Of a DNA stretch of 27,359 nucleotides, positions 1 through 9,337 are shown one piece after another; positions within the stretch are counted from its first letter, which is position 1; every line of letters starts with the position of its first letter. The stretch comes from Oehlia diaphana (lineage: Eukaryota > Glomeromycota > Glomeromycetes > Glomerales > Glomeraceae): contig QZLH01000775.1 in assembly GCA_003833135.1 (NCBI GenBank), positions 24,033 to 51,391 of the forward strand, written 5' to 3'. A model generated the notes under the pieces. That model saw only the letters and a program-made list of their open reading frames with translations, was not told the DNA's origin and ran no database searches. The translations under genes and the position numbers were made by a program.

Positions 1-204
1 GTGGATTTATCTGTATTTACTACTCTTGACTTCTTTTTGAAAAAATTTATTTCGTCTTCTGTAGGTAAATAAAACTTGAATAGAAAATATTGTATTAGCA
101 AATTAATATAACAATATTTTAGTAATAATAACAACATACTTTATCGTTATTTATTTTATTTTTGTTGGTTTTTTCCTTCATTATTAAAATAAGGTTGAAA
201 GAAA

Positions 205-395
205 AAAATGTGTAAAGAAAAAGTAGGGTATTTAAAAAGTGTATATAAAAAAGAATGTGTAAAAGAAAAAACGCGTAAAGAAAAAATGTGTACAAATGAG
301 TGGATTTAAAAGAAAGTTTAAATAAACTTTTAAACGCGTAAAGAAAAAGACGCATAAAATTGAAATTTAAAAGAAAGTTTAAATAAACTTTTAAA
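205..395. repeat. Degenerate A-rich repeats with an exact 31-bp direct repeat
   Basis: Variants of GTGTAAAGAAAAA and GCGTAAAGAAAAA recur through this stretch. One 31-bp segment beginning ATTTAAAAGAAAGTTTAAAT occurs exactly twice, at 304-334 and 365-395, with a 61-bp offset. An open frame crosses it on the minus strand, but its translation is only Phe, Leu and Lys low-complexity. I read it as non-coding tandem-repeat DNA. Bases 1-204 hold nothing I recognise. Confidence 0.7.
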
Positions 396-428
396 ACATG
401 ATCTTGGTGGTCTGCCACAATAAAATCA

Positions 429-573
429 TTATTAGGTAAGAAGTATTCAATATTATGATTTTGACCATCAACATTATATGATTGGCCATTGTGCCACTAC
501 GTGGCACAATAACGGCCAATCATTTAACATTGACGGTCATAAATCTTCATATTGAATACTTCTTACCCAATAA
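429..573. mobile_element. Fold-back (MITE-like) palindromic element
   Basis: The left arm, starting TTATTAGGTAAGAAGTATTC, is the reverse complement of the right arm ending CTTCTTACCCAATAA. The arms match with few mismatches down to a centre at CCACTACGTGG near 500. No coding capacity is present. Arms of about 70 bp that meet almost without a loop fit a fold-back MITE. The flanks are A+T-rich, and a TA or TTA target duplication is possible but cannot be distinguished from the arms. The next ORF's stop lies directly beside the right end. The superfamily is unknown. Confidence 0.7.
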
Positions 574-969
574 CTATATAATATAAGTACCCGATATGTA
601 TATAATATGTGTATTATTTGTGTATGATTTTCTACATTTTGAGTACCCGATATGTGTAAAATATGCGTAGGATATGTGTAGGATAGACCATTTTTTTACC
701 AGTGCTTGCAAAGTGTCTTTTACACGAATAGCCCATTGCTGTGAAGTTTCATACGAACTAATAATAGATAAATTATCAAATATTTTTTCAACCTCAACCA
801 TCTTTTCGAATTGACTAGGATAAAGAAAACTATAACGGTTTCTAATATATTCAATATCATATCCAGGACAAAGATTGGTGGGTTCAGGCACAGATTTATT
901 ATAAACTTTGTCTAAAATAATGTCAATGAATTTACCAGGCCTAGGTCTATTAACAATATTTCCTAACAT
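574..969 (-). CDS. Hypothetical protein, 131 aa
   Basis: The first about 95 residues have ordinary composition (MLGNIVNRPRPGKFIDIILD at the start, then a segment with SQQWAIRVKDTLQALVKKW), which suggests real or formerly real coding sequence. The last about 35 residues are Tyr/Ile/Thr-rich. They are encoded by repeats of TACCCGATATGTGTA (copies near 588 and 643), so the original C-terminus may have been replaced by repeat DNA next to the palindromic element. No domain is recognised. No intron or upstream exon could be assigned. It could be the remnant of a longer gene. Confidence 0.35.
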   Translation of the reverse strand: MLGNIVNRPRPGKFIDIILDKVYNKSVPEPTNLCPGYDIEYIRNRYSFLYPSQFEKMVEVEKIFDNLSIISSYETSQQWAIRVKDTLQALVKKWSILHISYAYFTHIGYSKCRKSYTNNTHIIYISGTYII

Positions 970-2157
970 ATTTAATGATTTATAGCATTTTTAGTGAATT
1001 CTAGTAATTTTTTAGCAACTTATACTAGATAATATCACCATTCAAATTTATATGAATTTACTGATTAGCGGTTAATTGATTTGTAGCCGATTTGAGAGAC
1101 TACATACTGCTAAATCTAAAATTCATTTTTTTATTTGATTAACAAGCATATCAGGATTTATATAGGGTCATATCAGTGACATATCTTGGCTAAGCTATTT
1201 TTATATTTACATGCGATTTGTGGATCTCTCGTGATTAATCAGAGGTACTTTGCATGATAAAAATTTGTATCATCCTGCCTCTCAGTCAGTTTCTAGCACT
1301 TTCTCGCAACCTTCCCGCAACTTAAATCACGAGATGATTGGTTTCAGATGATGTCATATAACATAAAAATTAGTATATTACATTTCATATACAAAAAAAA
1401 TCACATGACTTTACTACCGGAAGTTAAGAAAAAAATTTCTCATGAAAAAAAAATAAATGTATTAATAATAAATCTTTATTGACAATAAATCAAAGTTAAT
1501 CCGATTTAAAATACAAGTTGGGTCTTAGCCCAAAATATATTTCCCTTATTGTCTATAGCTGAGTACCTTGTTATTTCTTTACAGAAACATGTAAAACCAA
1601 GACAAAGTCGTGACCAAGTCATGGCCAACCTGTGAACAATCAGAATAAGAGTTATTCACATGTTAGTCATGTGTTAGTCTTGAGTTAGTTATGACTTCAT
1701 CATAGATTTAGTTACTAGATATTAAGGTGATATTCACAAATCCTCAATAAATCGCAATATCATCAAAAACAACTTATATAATATATCATAGCATCATCAA
1801 AACTAATTATTTAACAAACCATTGATCATCATGACAAATTATATAATGAGACTTCAATAAATCATTAATAAATTGTAGTGTTTTCTTAACGATATCATAA
1901 CTACATTGTAGGCGCATATAAAATAAATCTTAATTACATTATAACAGCATTTGTAATAAATATCAATCACATATATAATACATTGTAATAAAATGGTATT
2001 CATGTATAAACTGAATATTAGATATAATAATTTATTATTAAATTAATTACCAATTGTAAAATCAATACATTTATAGATACATTCATTCCCATTACAATAA
2101 TGAATAAAATGCGTAGTACTTGTATAGATCACACTTATAGAAAAGACATGTTGTTGT
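970..2157. other. A+T-rich intergenic region, no gene seen
   Basis: All frames are closed by frequent stops. AATCACGAG occurs at 1325-1333 and as its reverse complement at 1228-1236. The longer form AAATCACGAGATGAT at 1324-1338 recurs at 8200, upstream of two genes. Between about 1730 and 2100 there are loosely repeated ATAAATC/ATCATCAAAA words. Nothing else is recognisable. Confidence 0.6.
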
Positions 2158-3442
2158 CTATTTGCAGACCAGAGCTTGAACACAGGGCATCCCAGTACAG
2201 TCAGTAACTATAGTAACAACTTTGATTCTTTAATAAAAAAATTAAAGTTTTGAAGTTAAAACTTTGAAACTTACCGCCTATCCAATAAAAGTCCAAAGGG
2301 AAACCTACAAAAAAAATAAAGAAACGGTTAGTAAACTGATTTTTTAATAAAAAAATAAATAAAGTTCCAAAGAAAGACACTTCGAAACTTATCATCCACC
2401 AATCCATGCCCAAGATAGCTAATTCAAGCAAAAAAAAAGGAAACAGTTAGTAAACCTGTTCCCTTAAAAAAAAAAAATACTGAAAGTAACATTACCTTCA
2501 AAACTTCTCTATGGGCTGAATCGACGAAGTCCTACAAAACTTTTCTTTTAAAAAATATTAAAAATAAGTTTCGCAATAATACATACGAAACTCAGCATTC
2601 TAATAATCGGAACTGAATCCTATGAAAAGTAAATGGGGAAGCGTTAATAAAATGCTTCTTTTTTTATATTTTTTAATTTTCAAAAATTTCTCTTTCTTTT
2701 AAAAAAAATAAATACTTTTTTAAGTTTTGAATTGTATCTAAAAATTTATGATTCAGTTCCATAATCCAAAAATCGGGTAAGATTCCTAAAAAAGTTAGAA
2801 ATTCGTAAACTTACCAACTGGATCTCTAAAAAAAATAAATAAAATAATGAAACATTAATAAACATTTCATTGAAGAAATAAATTATTGTTAAAAAAAGAT
2901 ATTTGATTTCTTACATAAATTGCACGTCCTGAAGAACCAACCATCTAAAAAAATGAAAAAATGAAACATTAATTAAAAAAAATAGTGTTAGAAAAAAAAA
3001 TCACTTACCGAAATCCACATCTGTCTAAAGTCATCTAAGCTACAAAATGCAAAACACGAAATGTTAGTTGATGTTTTGTTACATAAAAATCAAAAAGGAA
3101 TAATTTTTGATATTACCTTCGAATTAAGTCCCTTTGAAATGACATATGAAAAAAATAACAAAAATATTAGCAAAATGTTTTATTAAGATAAGTTTGAAAA
3201 AAATTAAAGAAACCCTTCTTACTAAAGTTCCCACGCCTCCAAAAGCTGAAGAACTAATCGTAGTAGCCATTTTTTAAAAGATAAAGTGTAATTTTTCTTT
3301 TTTTTTGCATGAATGAAATAAAAAAATATCATATTATATTTATAGAATATATGAATAATGCAACAAAATAATAACCAAAATAAAGAAAATAAAAAAATTA
3401 CAATACTTACCAGAATCCATATTCAAAGAACTGAGAAGCCGT
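2158..3442 (-). other. Candidate micro-exon gene: about 12 exon-like segments of 11-50 nt
   Basis: On the minus strand, short segments alternate with T-rich introns carrying consensus-like donors (GTAAG, GTAAT, GTATGT) and acceptors (TTTTTTAG, TTTTGTAG). Segments: 3442-3411, 3270-3223, 3131-3117, 3034- or 3039-3009, 2944-2915, 2825-2815, 2785-2716, 2619-2587, 2531-2496, from 2418, 2304-2275, and 2207 to a TAG at 2160-2158. Most introns carry a branch-point-like block, (C/T)TAA(C/T)NNTTTC, shortly before the AG. The 3270-2716 segments join in one open phase starting at ATG 3270 (MATTISSSAFGGVGTL then GLNSK). The last three join to an end reading VTDCTGMPCVQALVCK then stop. Weak points: one 29-nt intron (2786-2814), the 2716/2619 junction, and the segment from 2418, whose donor-like site reads ATAAG. 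The product is unknown. Coding versus non-coding cannot be settled here. Confidence 0.45.
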
Positions 3443-3600
3443 CTAAAAAAGATAAAAAAAAGAGAAGAGGAAAAAGATTGAGAAAGGGGAAGACAAAAGT
3501 GTAAAAATGAAAGAGGACGAAAGTGTGGAAAAGAGTGGAGTTAAAAAAAGTTTAATTGATCATTCAATTATTAACAATATAATATCACGTGATTTACTTA
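3443..3600 (-). promoter_or_regulatory. Pyrimidine-rich promoter-like region with CACGTG palindrome
   Basis: Read on the minus strand, about 90 bases upstream of the first exon-like segment are a long C/T tract (CTTTTCCACACTTTCGTCC and similar). Pyrimidine tracts of this kind are common before transcription starts of well-expressed fungal genes. Farther upstream, near 3583, is TATCACGTGA, which contains an E-box-type CACGTG. The position directly before the micro-exon array suggests it is that locus's promoter. This is inferred from composition only. Confidence 0.4.
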
Positions 3601-4500
3601 ATATATATGACAAATTAATTAAAAAGTCATGACGAGAGAAATAATTTTAACTAATGTATGGTTCTTCATCTATTTTAGTAACTCTTCATTCAATATATGA
3701 TGGGATTGCATGTTTATAGCGATTTCTTATGATTTAAAACATTTTGTACCAGATTACACATCAGTTAGGTGTGGAAAATAAAAATTATTTAAAGTAGATT
3801 AACTTTAAGAAATAAACTTTACGATCTTGTATTTTTATATTTAATTATTTTAATTTTTCTTTTAATTTAAATACTTAAATACATGTCTAATTTAATACTT
3901 AAAATAGTTTAAATTAATAGCTTAAATTTAAATACGCGTTATACGCGTTTAATTTAATACTTAAATAAAATAGCTAAATTTAATACTTGAATTAAATTAA
4001 ATAGCTTAAATTAAATATGCATTTAATTAAATAAAATAGCTTAAATTTATTTAAATATACATTTTGATACATAAATTAAATTAATTGTAAAATTTTATTA
4101 ATTACAATTTTACAGAGTTTTATTATTATAATTTTATTGCTATTGATTTTACTAACAATAAATTTTACTATTAATTTTTATCGCTTACTATACTTTTATT
4201 ATTTGAAATATAATAATTAAGTTAAAAAATATTTATACATCATGTGTCAGTTGTGTCACAGTGATTGATGAATTTAGACTTTTAAATTTTGAGTTAACAC
4301 TCTTTAAAGGTTTTGATCAAAGTCGGAACTTTTTAATTATTTTTTTTTTAATTTTCTTTTAAAAGTTTTGATCAAACTATCAAAACTTCTAAATTTTTTT
4401 TAATTTTTTCTCAATCGAACTGAACTATCTAACCCTTTTTTCTGAGAAGTTTAAGCTTTGAGTTTCAACTTTATAGTTTCAAAATTTCAAAAAGTTTTTT
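3601..4500. repeat. A+T-rich intergenic DNA with degenerate AAATAGCTTAAATT repeats
   Basis: From about 3840 to 4080 the sequence is built of loosely repeated words such as AAATAGCTTAAATTTAAAT, interrupted by an ACGCG pair near 3940. The rest is A/T-rich with poly-T runs. No open frame of note is present. The stretch ends where splice-like signals begin on the plus strand. Confidence 0.5.
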
Positions 4501-4680
4501 GACGCAAGATTTTGGTATGTGCAATTTTTTTTTATTATTTTACCTTTCTTTAAACGAACATTTTTATTAACATTTTACATTTTTTAGGCGGCTCTTTAGG
4601 TTTCCTCGGATGTGAAATTTGGTAAGTGCAAGTTTTCTACTTTTTCTTACTTGAAAGCTGAAATTCCAGGTGAGTACGGA
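4501..4680 (+). other. Short-exon fragment with strong splice signals (plus strand)
   Basis: A donor-like GGTATGTGC at 4514-4522 begins an intron-like T-rich stretch containing ATTAACATTTTAC and ending TTTTTTAG at 4587. A 34-nt segment (4588-4621, GCGGCTCTTTAGG...) follows and is closed by GGTAAGTGC. A possible 12-nt segment ending CCAG then stands before GTGAGT. The intron has the same layout as those of the minus-strand array at 2158-3442. I could not extend an open phase through these pieces, so it may be a fragment of a related locus. Confidence 0.3.
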
Positions 4681-5401
4681 TCAATCAGGTGATACCATTG
4701 TCTCAAATCAGGTTCCCACCTTGTTATAGTTGTGTCACCAGGGGCGCTATGTCAACGGAAATTTTAGTACGTTGATCGCTTAAAAATCCGCGGCTATCCA
4801 ATTATAACAAGAGGAACATTATAATTAAATTTACATTATATTTTACAGTTAAATTTTACTACAATTTATTAAATGTACATGTTAATAAATTAATATTGTA
4901 TGATATCCTACAAGACCAAAATACTTTTAGAAAATTTAAAGTAATTTCACGAATTTTTAACACTTCAAAAAAAAATAAAATAAAAAACTATAAATACAAA
5001 ACAAAAAAAAAAATATTTTCAACATCTTAAGAAATAATTTAGTCAATCATTGTATACTCGCAAATAACGTCGCACAAATCTCAATTAATTTATTCGATGT
5101 CATTTGCTATCTTTTAAAGATTATTATTCGAGCTCGCCACTATTTCAAGACTGGCTTCTGTCAAAACTTTATCGAAATATTATAGAAAACTTAGCAAAAA
5201 ATGTCGTCACAAGATAGATACGAATTCAAAAATATTGGGCGACGAACCCATAACTGCTAGGTTGCAAAACACTGGGTTTCTGTAAAGTTGTTAAGCTAAT
5301 AATAGCTTACTATCTGGTCATTCCTAAAGAAAGAAGAGAAACAGTAACTTTTGATGAACATGTAACTTTCGGAACTGGCAACACCTCCAAAACAGCAATA
5401 A
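4681..5401. other. Intergenic region, no gene seen
   Basis: Beyond the splice-like fragment the sequence is mixed, then A-rich (4920-5030), with no open frame of useful length on either strand and no recognisable repeat. Confidence 0.5.
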
Positions 5402-5596
5402 GCTGATTGTAAGTGTATAAGAAGACGTGAGAACAGGCAAATATATGTCATGCTATGTCACGCCACTTTTGCCAAATACAAACACCAAGAGAAGATCTGC
5501 AAGTGCAGAAACAAGTCTTGCCGATGCAGTCCGGTTGTCATTAGCAAGGCTTCTGCCATTTTAAAAATGGTTCAGCCATTTAGAAATTGTTTGTAA
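5402..5596 (+). pseudogene. Cys-rich coding remnant, 64 codons, no start
   Basis: The frame opens right after a TAA at 5399-5401 and closes with TAA at 5594-5596, without a usable initiator. It encodes a Cys/Arg/Lys-rich peptide with ADCKCIRRR near its start and ICKCRNKSCRCSP in the middle. The spaced CxC pairs resemble a small metal-binding loop. They recall in style the KCKCSKKCKC insert of the helicase at 24.7-27.2 kb, but no alignable homology was found. Probably an exon or gene fragment. Function unknown. Confidence 0.25.
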
Positions 5597-5882
5597 TGAT
5601 AGATTAGTAAACATCCAAACAAATCTAATGCTAAACACCTTCCTATGAGATGGACTATCAAAAATAAACCGTCATATTCAAGTGAGACAATCGCACAGTT
5701 ACAAGTCAGTTAGTAAAGAAAAACACAACCAGAAACAGATCACCATATTGTATAAACTTATGTAAGCTAAAGATTTCATACTACCTATTTCAAGTTAACA
5801 TAATTTAAACTTGTAAAATTAGCATAATTTTATATTGTCAGAACAATCCATTAATGCGTAAATAAAAAATATGTTACTAAAA

Positions 5883-8158
5883 CTATGAAGAAAGCTCCAA
5901 ATATCGCGACTTTTTTGTGTTAGGAGTCCTGGTAACTTTACCAAAACAGCCCCCAACCTCAACTTCAGCATTTTCTATTCGGTCCTCTTCCTTTCGTTTT
6001 CTTCTATGTATTCGAGCATGGGATAGAGCGATATCATTGGCTTTATTGCATATGGAGCTGAGAGTAGCCTGTAAATTCATAAACGGTAATGCACGGTAAA
6101 AAAAAAAATTTATAAAGTAGTAGCATACAAAATTAGGAAGTACCTTGACGTTTTTCATTTCTACATAGAACTTTTCCAAACATGCGAGAGTCCTTGTAGA
6201 ATTGGGTAAGGCTGTTGTGCACAAAATTCCAAACCTACAAATGTTTGTCCCCTTGCAATCCATTGCAAGAATCTGATGCGTCCAGCCTTTAAAATAGAGT
6301 ATAATATTTATAAATATTTATGAACGAGGTTTAGTTTGTGACAACTTACTGCTTACCCCATGATTTGATTCCGAAAACAAACATCTTGTGCAAATCTTCA
6401 TCCGGGGCGTTCGTATTAGAATTGAAAAATGTATAGAGGATGTCTCTCATTGTTATAGATAAGTCAATAGAGTCCACAAAAATTTTTTTTGGATGAGCTT
6501 CTGGAAGACCACCACTTCGGAGGCCTACTATCGCTTCTAGTTTGTTGATACTGTGTTTTAGAGTCCCTCGGAAATCGCATTTTTGTCCAACTCGAGCACG
6601 AAGTGTGGTTGAGCGACCTTCATTACGTCGTTTAGCCGAAGCCCAGGAGCAGATCTCCCCCCTAAAGAAACATATGTATGGTAAAGGACTAGTAAATAAA
6701 AATCATCGACTGTCATAGTTTTTAAAATTATTAAGACTCTCAACTTACGCGTCCATTTTTAATTCGGTCTTGTCAAGAAATCTTCTCGTAAGCATATTTG
6801 TAAACAAGTTGTCAAAATCAGACTCTGAAACCGGCAAGTCAATATTGGCCAAGTTCTCTGCACTGTAAAACAATAACCAAAGAGAATTAAGCTGTAAGAA
6901 TTTATCTAAAGGCAAATGACCATATTTCATTTCACAATTCACTTACTATGTCAGGACCGCTCTCTTGATTTCAATCATATAAGCTATATCTTGTGTACTG
7001 AGAGTGATTTCGTGCTTTTCTTCTATTTCCCGCAAAGAGATCCTGTCAATTGCTGTCACAAAGCCTTCACTATTTTCATTATTCTTTACAATCTGAAACG
7101 AACGAATAATGTGAGCGAATTCTAAACGTAACAGAAAATTGATCATCATTACCTGTTGTACTTCGTCGAAAAACAAAAATATAACGTCAGGTATGTCTTC
7201 TTTAATAATCTCTATCTCGTCTTCAAAGCTTTTCAACATTTCAGTCCAATCTTCTGTGGTGAATAGTTGTTTCGTTTCTTGGTGGGAGCCTGTAAGATCG
7301 AGAATTCCCCAATAAACGGGGCTACAAAACCAAAAAGTAAATAATACAATTATCATAAAATCACCACGCAAAGATGTAAAAAAAACTCACTCAAGACATT
7401 TTTGTGATTCGGGAATTTTGCATCTATAGTCAGCCAATACTTGACCTACATCGGTTCCACTTGATAAAGTCCAGTGTTTAATCCGTCCTACACTCTCCGG
7501 TTCATTCCTTTCAACAAACATTGAATCTTCATTTGGGATAGAGACATCAATCAATGTTTGAGTACTCGTTGTAGGTATGGAAACATCAACGGATGCTTGA
7601 GTACTCGTTGTTGACATGGTAGAGTCTTCATGGTATTCATTATCTTCAGTATAAAATTCATCCTTCTCTTCGTTGGCATCTTCGTCTTGTAACTGCGCGA
7701 GATGAGTGGAACTCAAGTACAGCTTTTCTTTTCGTGTATGATCATCTAACGTCTGTCTGTAGGACCCTTTTTTCTTATTTTCCCAGAAACCCGTCACTTC
7801 GGAGGAGTCCGATATTGTCTAGGGTAGAGAAAAATATTTAGTAGCTCGCAACCTTTAGTTCGTTTCAACGTCATGTTTGCATACGTACCGCAAAATCCCT
7901 GTGTTCGGCCTAAACTTTGTTTCGCAACTGTTGATTGATCGATTGCTCCTGGGAAAGACTTGAGACATAATTAAAATAGATTGCATGAACTTTTGACTTC
8001 TCTTCCAGCTTTAAATCTAACTTATTATCGATTTGACGAAGACAATTATACAATCCAATATTTTTAGAAACCGACTTTCGGTTCCAGTAATTTACGACTC
8101 CTGCTTTAATGGGTAATCCGAAGTCATTGTGTAAATTTATGTCTAGGAGAAAGACGCG
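5883..8158 (-). CDS. Eight-exon gene of a fungal multicopy family, nuclease-like C-terminal half
   Basis: Exons, 5' to 3': 8158-7889, 7818-7391, 7321-7153, 7092-6947, 6862-6749, 6661-6357, 6286-6144, 6068-5883. Each intron is 60-87 bp with GT..AG, and every junction keeps phase. Exons 2-8 alone encode 496 residues. Exon 2 is Ser/Thr- and acid-rich with a duplicated block (TTSTQ....DVSIP twice). Exon 6 has RRNEGRSTTLRARVGQKCDF followed by KLEAIVGLRSGGL. These resemble the conserved core of a large uncharacterised Mucoromycota/Glomeromycota family that I associate with a degraded PD-(D/E)XK fold (D of KCDF, E of KLEAI). The basic C-terminus (RIHRRKRKEED) could be a nuclear signal. Oddities: exon 1 has no ATG in frame and carries an in-frame TAG at 7912-7910, so the 5' end is mutated or mis-modelled. 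Activity is not predictable. Confidence 0.7.
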
Positions 8159-8362
8159 TTAGTAGAGTTACACAGTTACACTGTTATGCGAGTTTCTATA
8201 AATCACGAGATGATCGGCCAATCAGATTTTGTGTAGCAACTAAGCCACCATTAATATAAAAAAGGTTGATCTTTACTTTCGAATCGAATTGGCATTATGT
8301 TTTTGCGATCTATTATTAATATTAGACCAAATGATTTGTATAAATAGATAGTTATTTCACAA
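8159..8362. promoter_or_regulatory. Shared 5' region of a divergent gene pair
   Basis: About 200 bp separates the eight-exon minus-strand gene from the plus-strand SAM gene. It contains AAATCACGAGATGATCGG at 8200-8217, which matches 1324-1341 with one mismatch, and a TATAAATAG-like A/T stretch at 8338-8347, about 15 bp before the SAM ATG. A bidirectional promoter is plausible but not demonstrated. Confidence 0.35.
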
Positions 8363-8873
8363 ATGGGTAATCCAATGATGACTGACAAAAATCCTAACAA
8401 CGTTAAAGAGTGGTTCCCAGAACACGTTAAAAAACATCTTGAAGAACATATAACTTCATCTAAATATGATAATAATGATATAAAAAAAATTTGGGATCAA
8501 GATGTTGATGGTTACACTTTTCTCCGTTTAACCGAAGAGAAGTTTACCAATACGAATGGCCCATTTAAAATAAAATTGGGACACGCCTCTCATATCATGA
8601 AGTTAGTAGAGGGACTCAAAGAAAAACAAAGTTAGTAATTACAATAACTGACTTCCTCTTATCATCCCCTTATTAAACTTATTTTTTTAATTAGATACAC
8701 CTCCTGTATCAGTTGAAGTCGTAACTGCATTAGAATTCGAAAAATACCTTGAAAGAAATAGAAAGGAATTTAAAAAAATTCACTCTGATATTGATACAGC
8801 CAAAGCCGATATTGAAGGATTGTATGACTGCTTGAAAAGAAATTTTAATATCGCTTTTTTGAAAGAGAAATAA
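8363..8873 (+). CDS. SAM-domain protein with C-terminal helical tail, 148 aa
   Basis: Exon 1 (8363-8630) and exon 2 (8695-8873) are joined across a 64-bp GTTAGT..TTAG intron. Together they give 447 nt and an intact frame. Residues about 12-88 fit a sterile alpha motif: VKEWFPEHVKKHLEEH, then the WDQDVDGYTFLRLTEEKF turn, then LGHASHIMKLVEGLKEK. SAM domains are protein-protein (sometimes RNA) interaction modules. Exon 2 adds a charged helical segment (ALEFEKYLERNRKEFKKIHS) likely to form a coiled coil, ending FLKEK. There is no signal peptide or membrane segment, so an intracellular adaptor role is likely. Its partner is unknown. A second SAM domain in the window, at 15.7 kb, is fused to a nuclease-like domain. 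This copy lacks such a domain. Confidence 0.8.
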
Positions 8874-9337
8874 TTTTATTTTGTTACTTCTATGTTACTA
8901 TTAATTATGGCGGAGGAACAGATGAGAAACAAGAATAAGTTTTTTAGTGTTTCTTTAATGTTTTAGCAAATTTTATATTTTTTCATGACTGTAAGTGCGA
9001 CGCGATAGATTACAAAGCAAATGAAATATTTTATTCTGTAAATACCTAGTTATGTTAGTAGAATACGAAAGTAAATAAATATTAGTATCACTTGTAAAAC
9101 ATACATGTTTAAAAAACTCAAAGTAAAATCTTTATTATATTTTTGTAAAGTAATACATGAGAAAGGACCGGCCGGCTAAGTAAAAAATGAAAGTAAAAAA
9201 TAATAGAGTAGCAGGTTGTTTCAAGGGAGGAATAAAGCATAAATACCTGCCGAGCTCTAACCCATATATTGGCAGTTCCTTCCCCGCCACTCAGTATCGA
9301 TATAAATGAATGTGATCTATCCAAGCACCTATCTTTT
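8874..9337. other. Intergenic region with a possible unassigned minus-strand exon
   Basis: Most of this stretch is non-coding. On the minus strand, about 9320-9250 has coding-like sequence (SFISILSGGEGTANIWVRAR) followed by a donor-like CAGGTATTT. It lies just 3' of the coiled-coil gene at 9338-10263 and could be an alternative last exon. None of the acceptors I tried brings it into the upstream frame. Confidence 0.3.

Noticed and set aside
119..418. 99-codon minus-strand open frame
   Set aside because: The translation is Phe/Leu/Tyr low-complexity from A-rich tandem repeats.
2201..2431. 76-codon minus-strand frame
   Set aside because: It reads through T-rich introns of the micro-exon array (poly-Phe/Leu stretches) and is not a separate gene.
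5917..6099. 60-codon plus-strand frame
   Set aside because: Antisense shadow of the last exon of the eight-exon gene.
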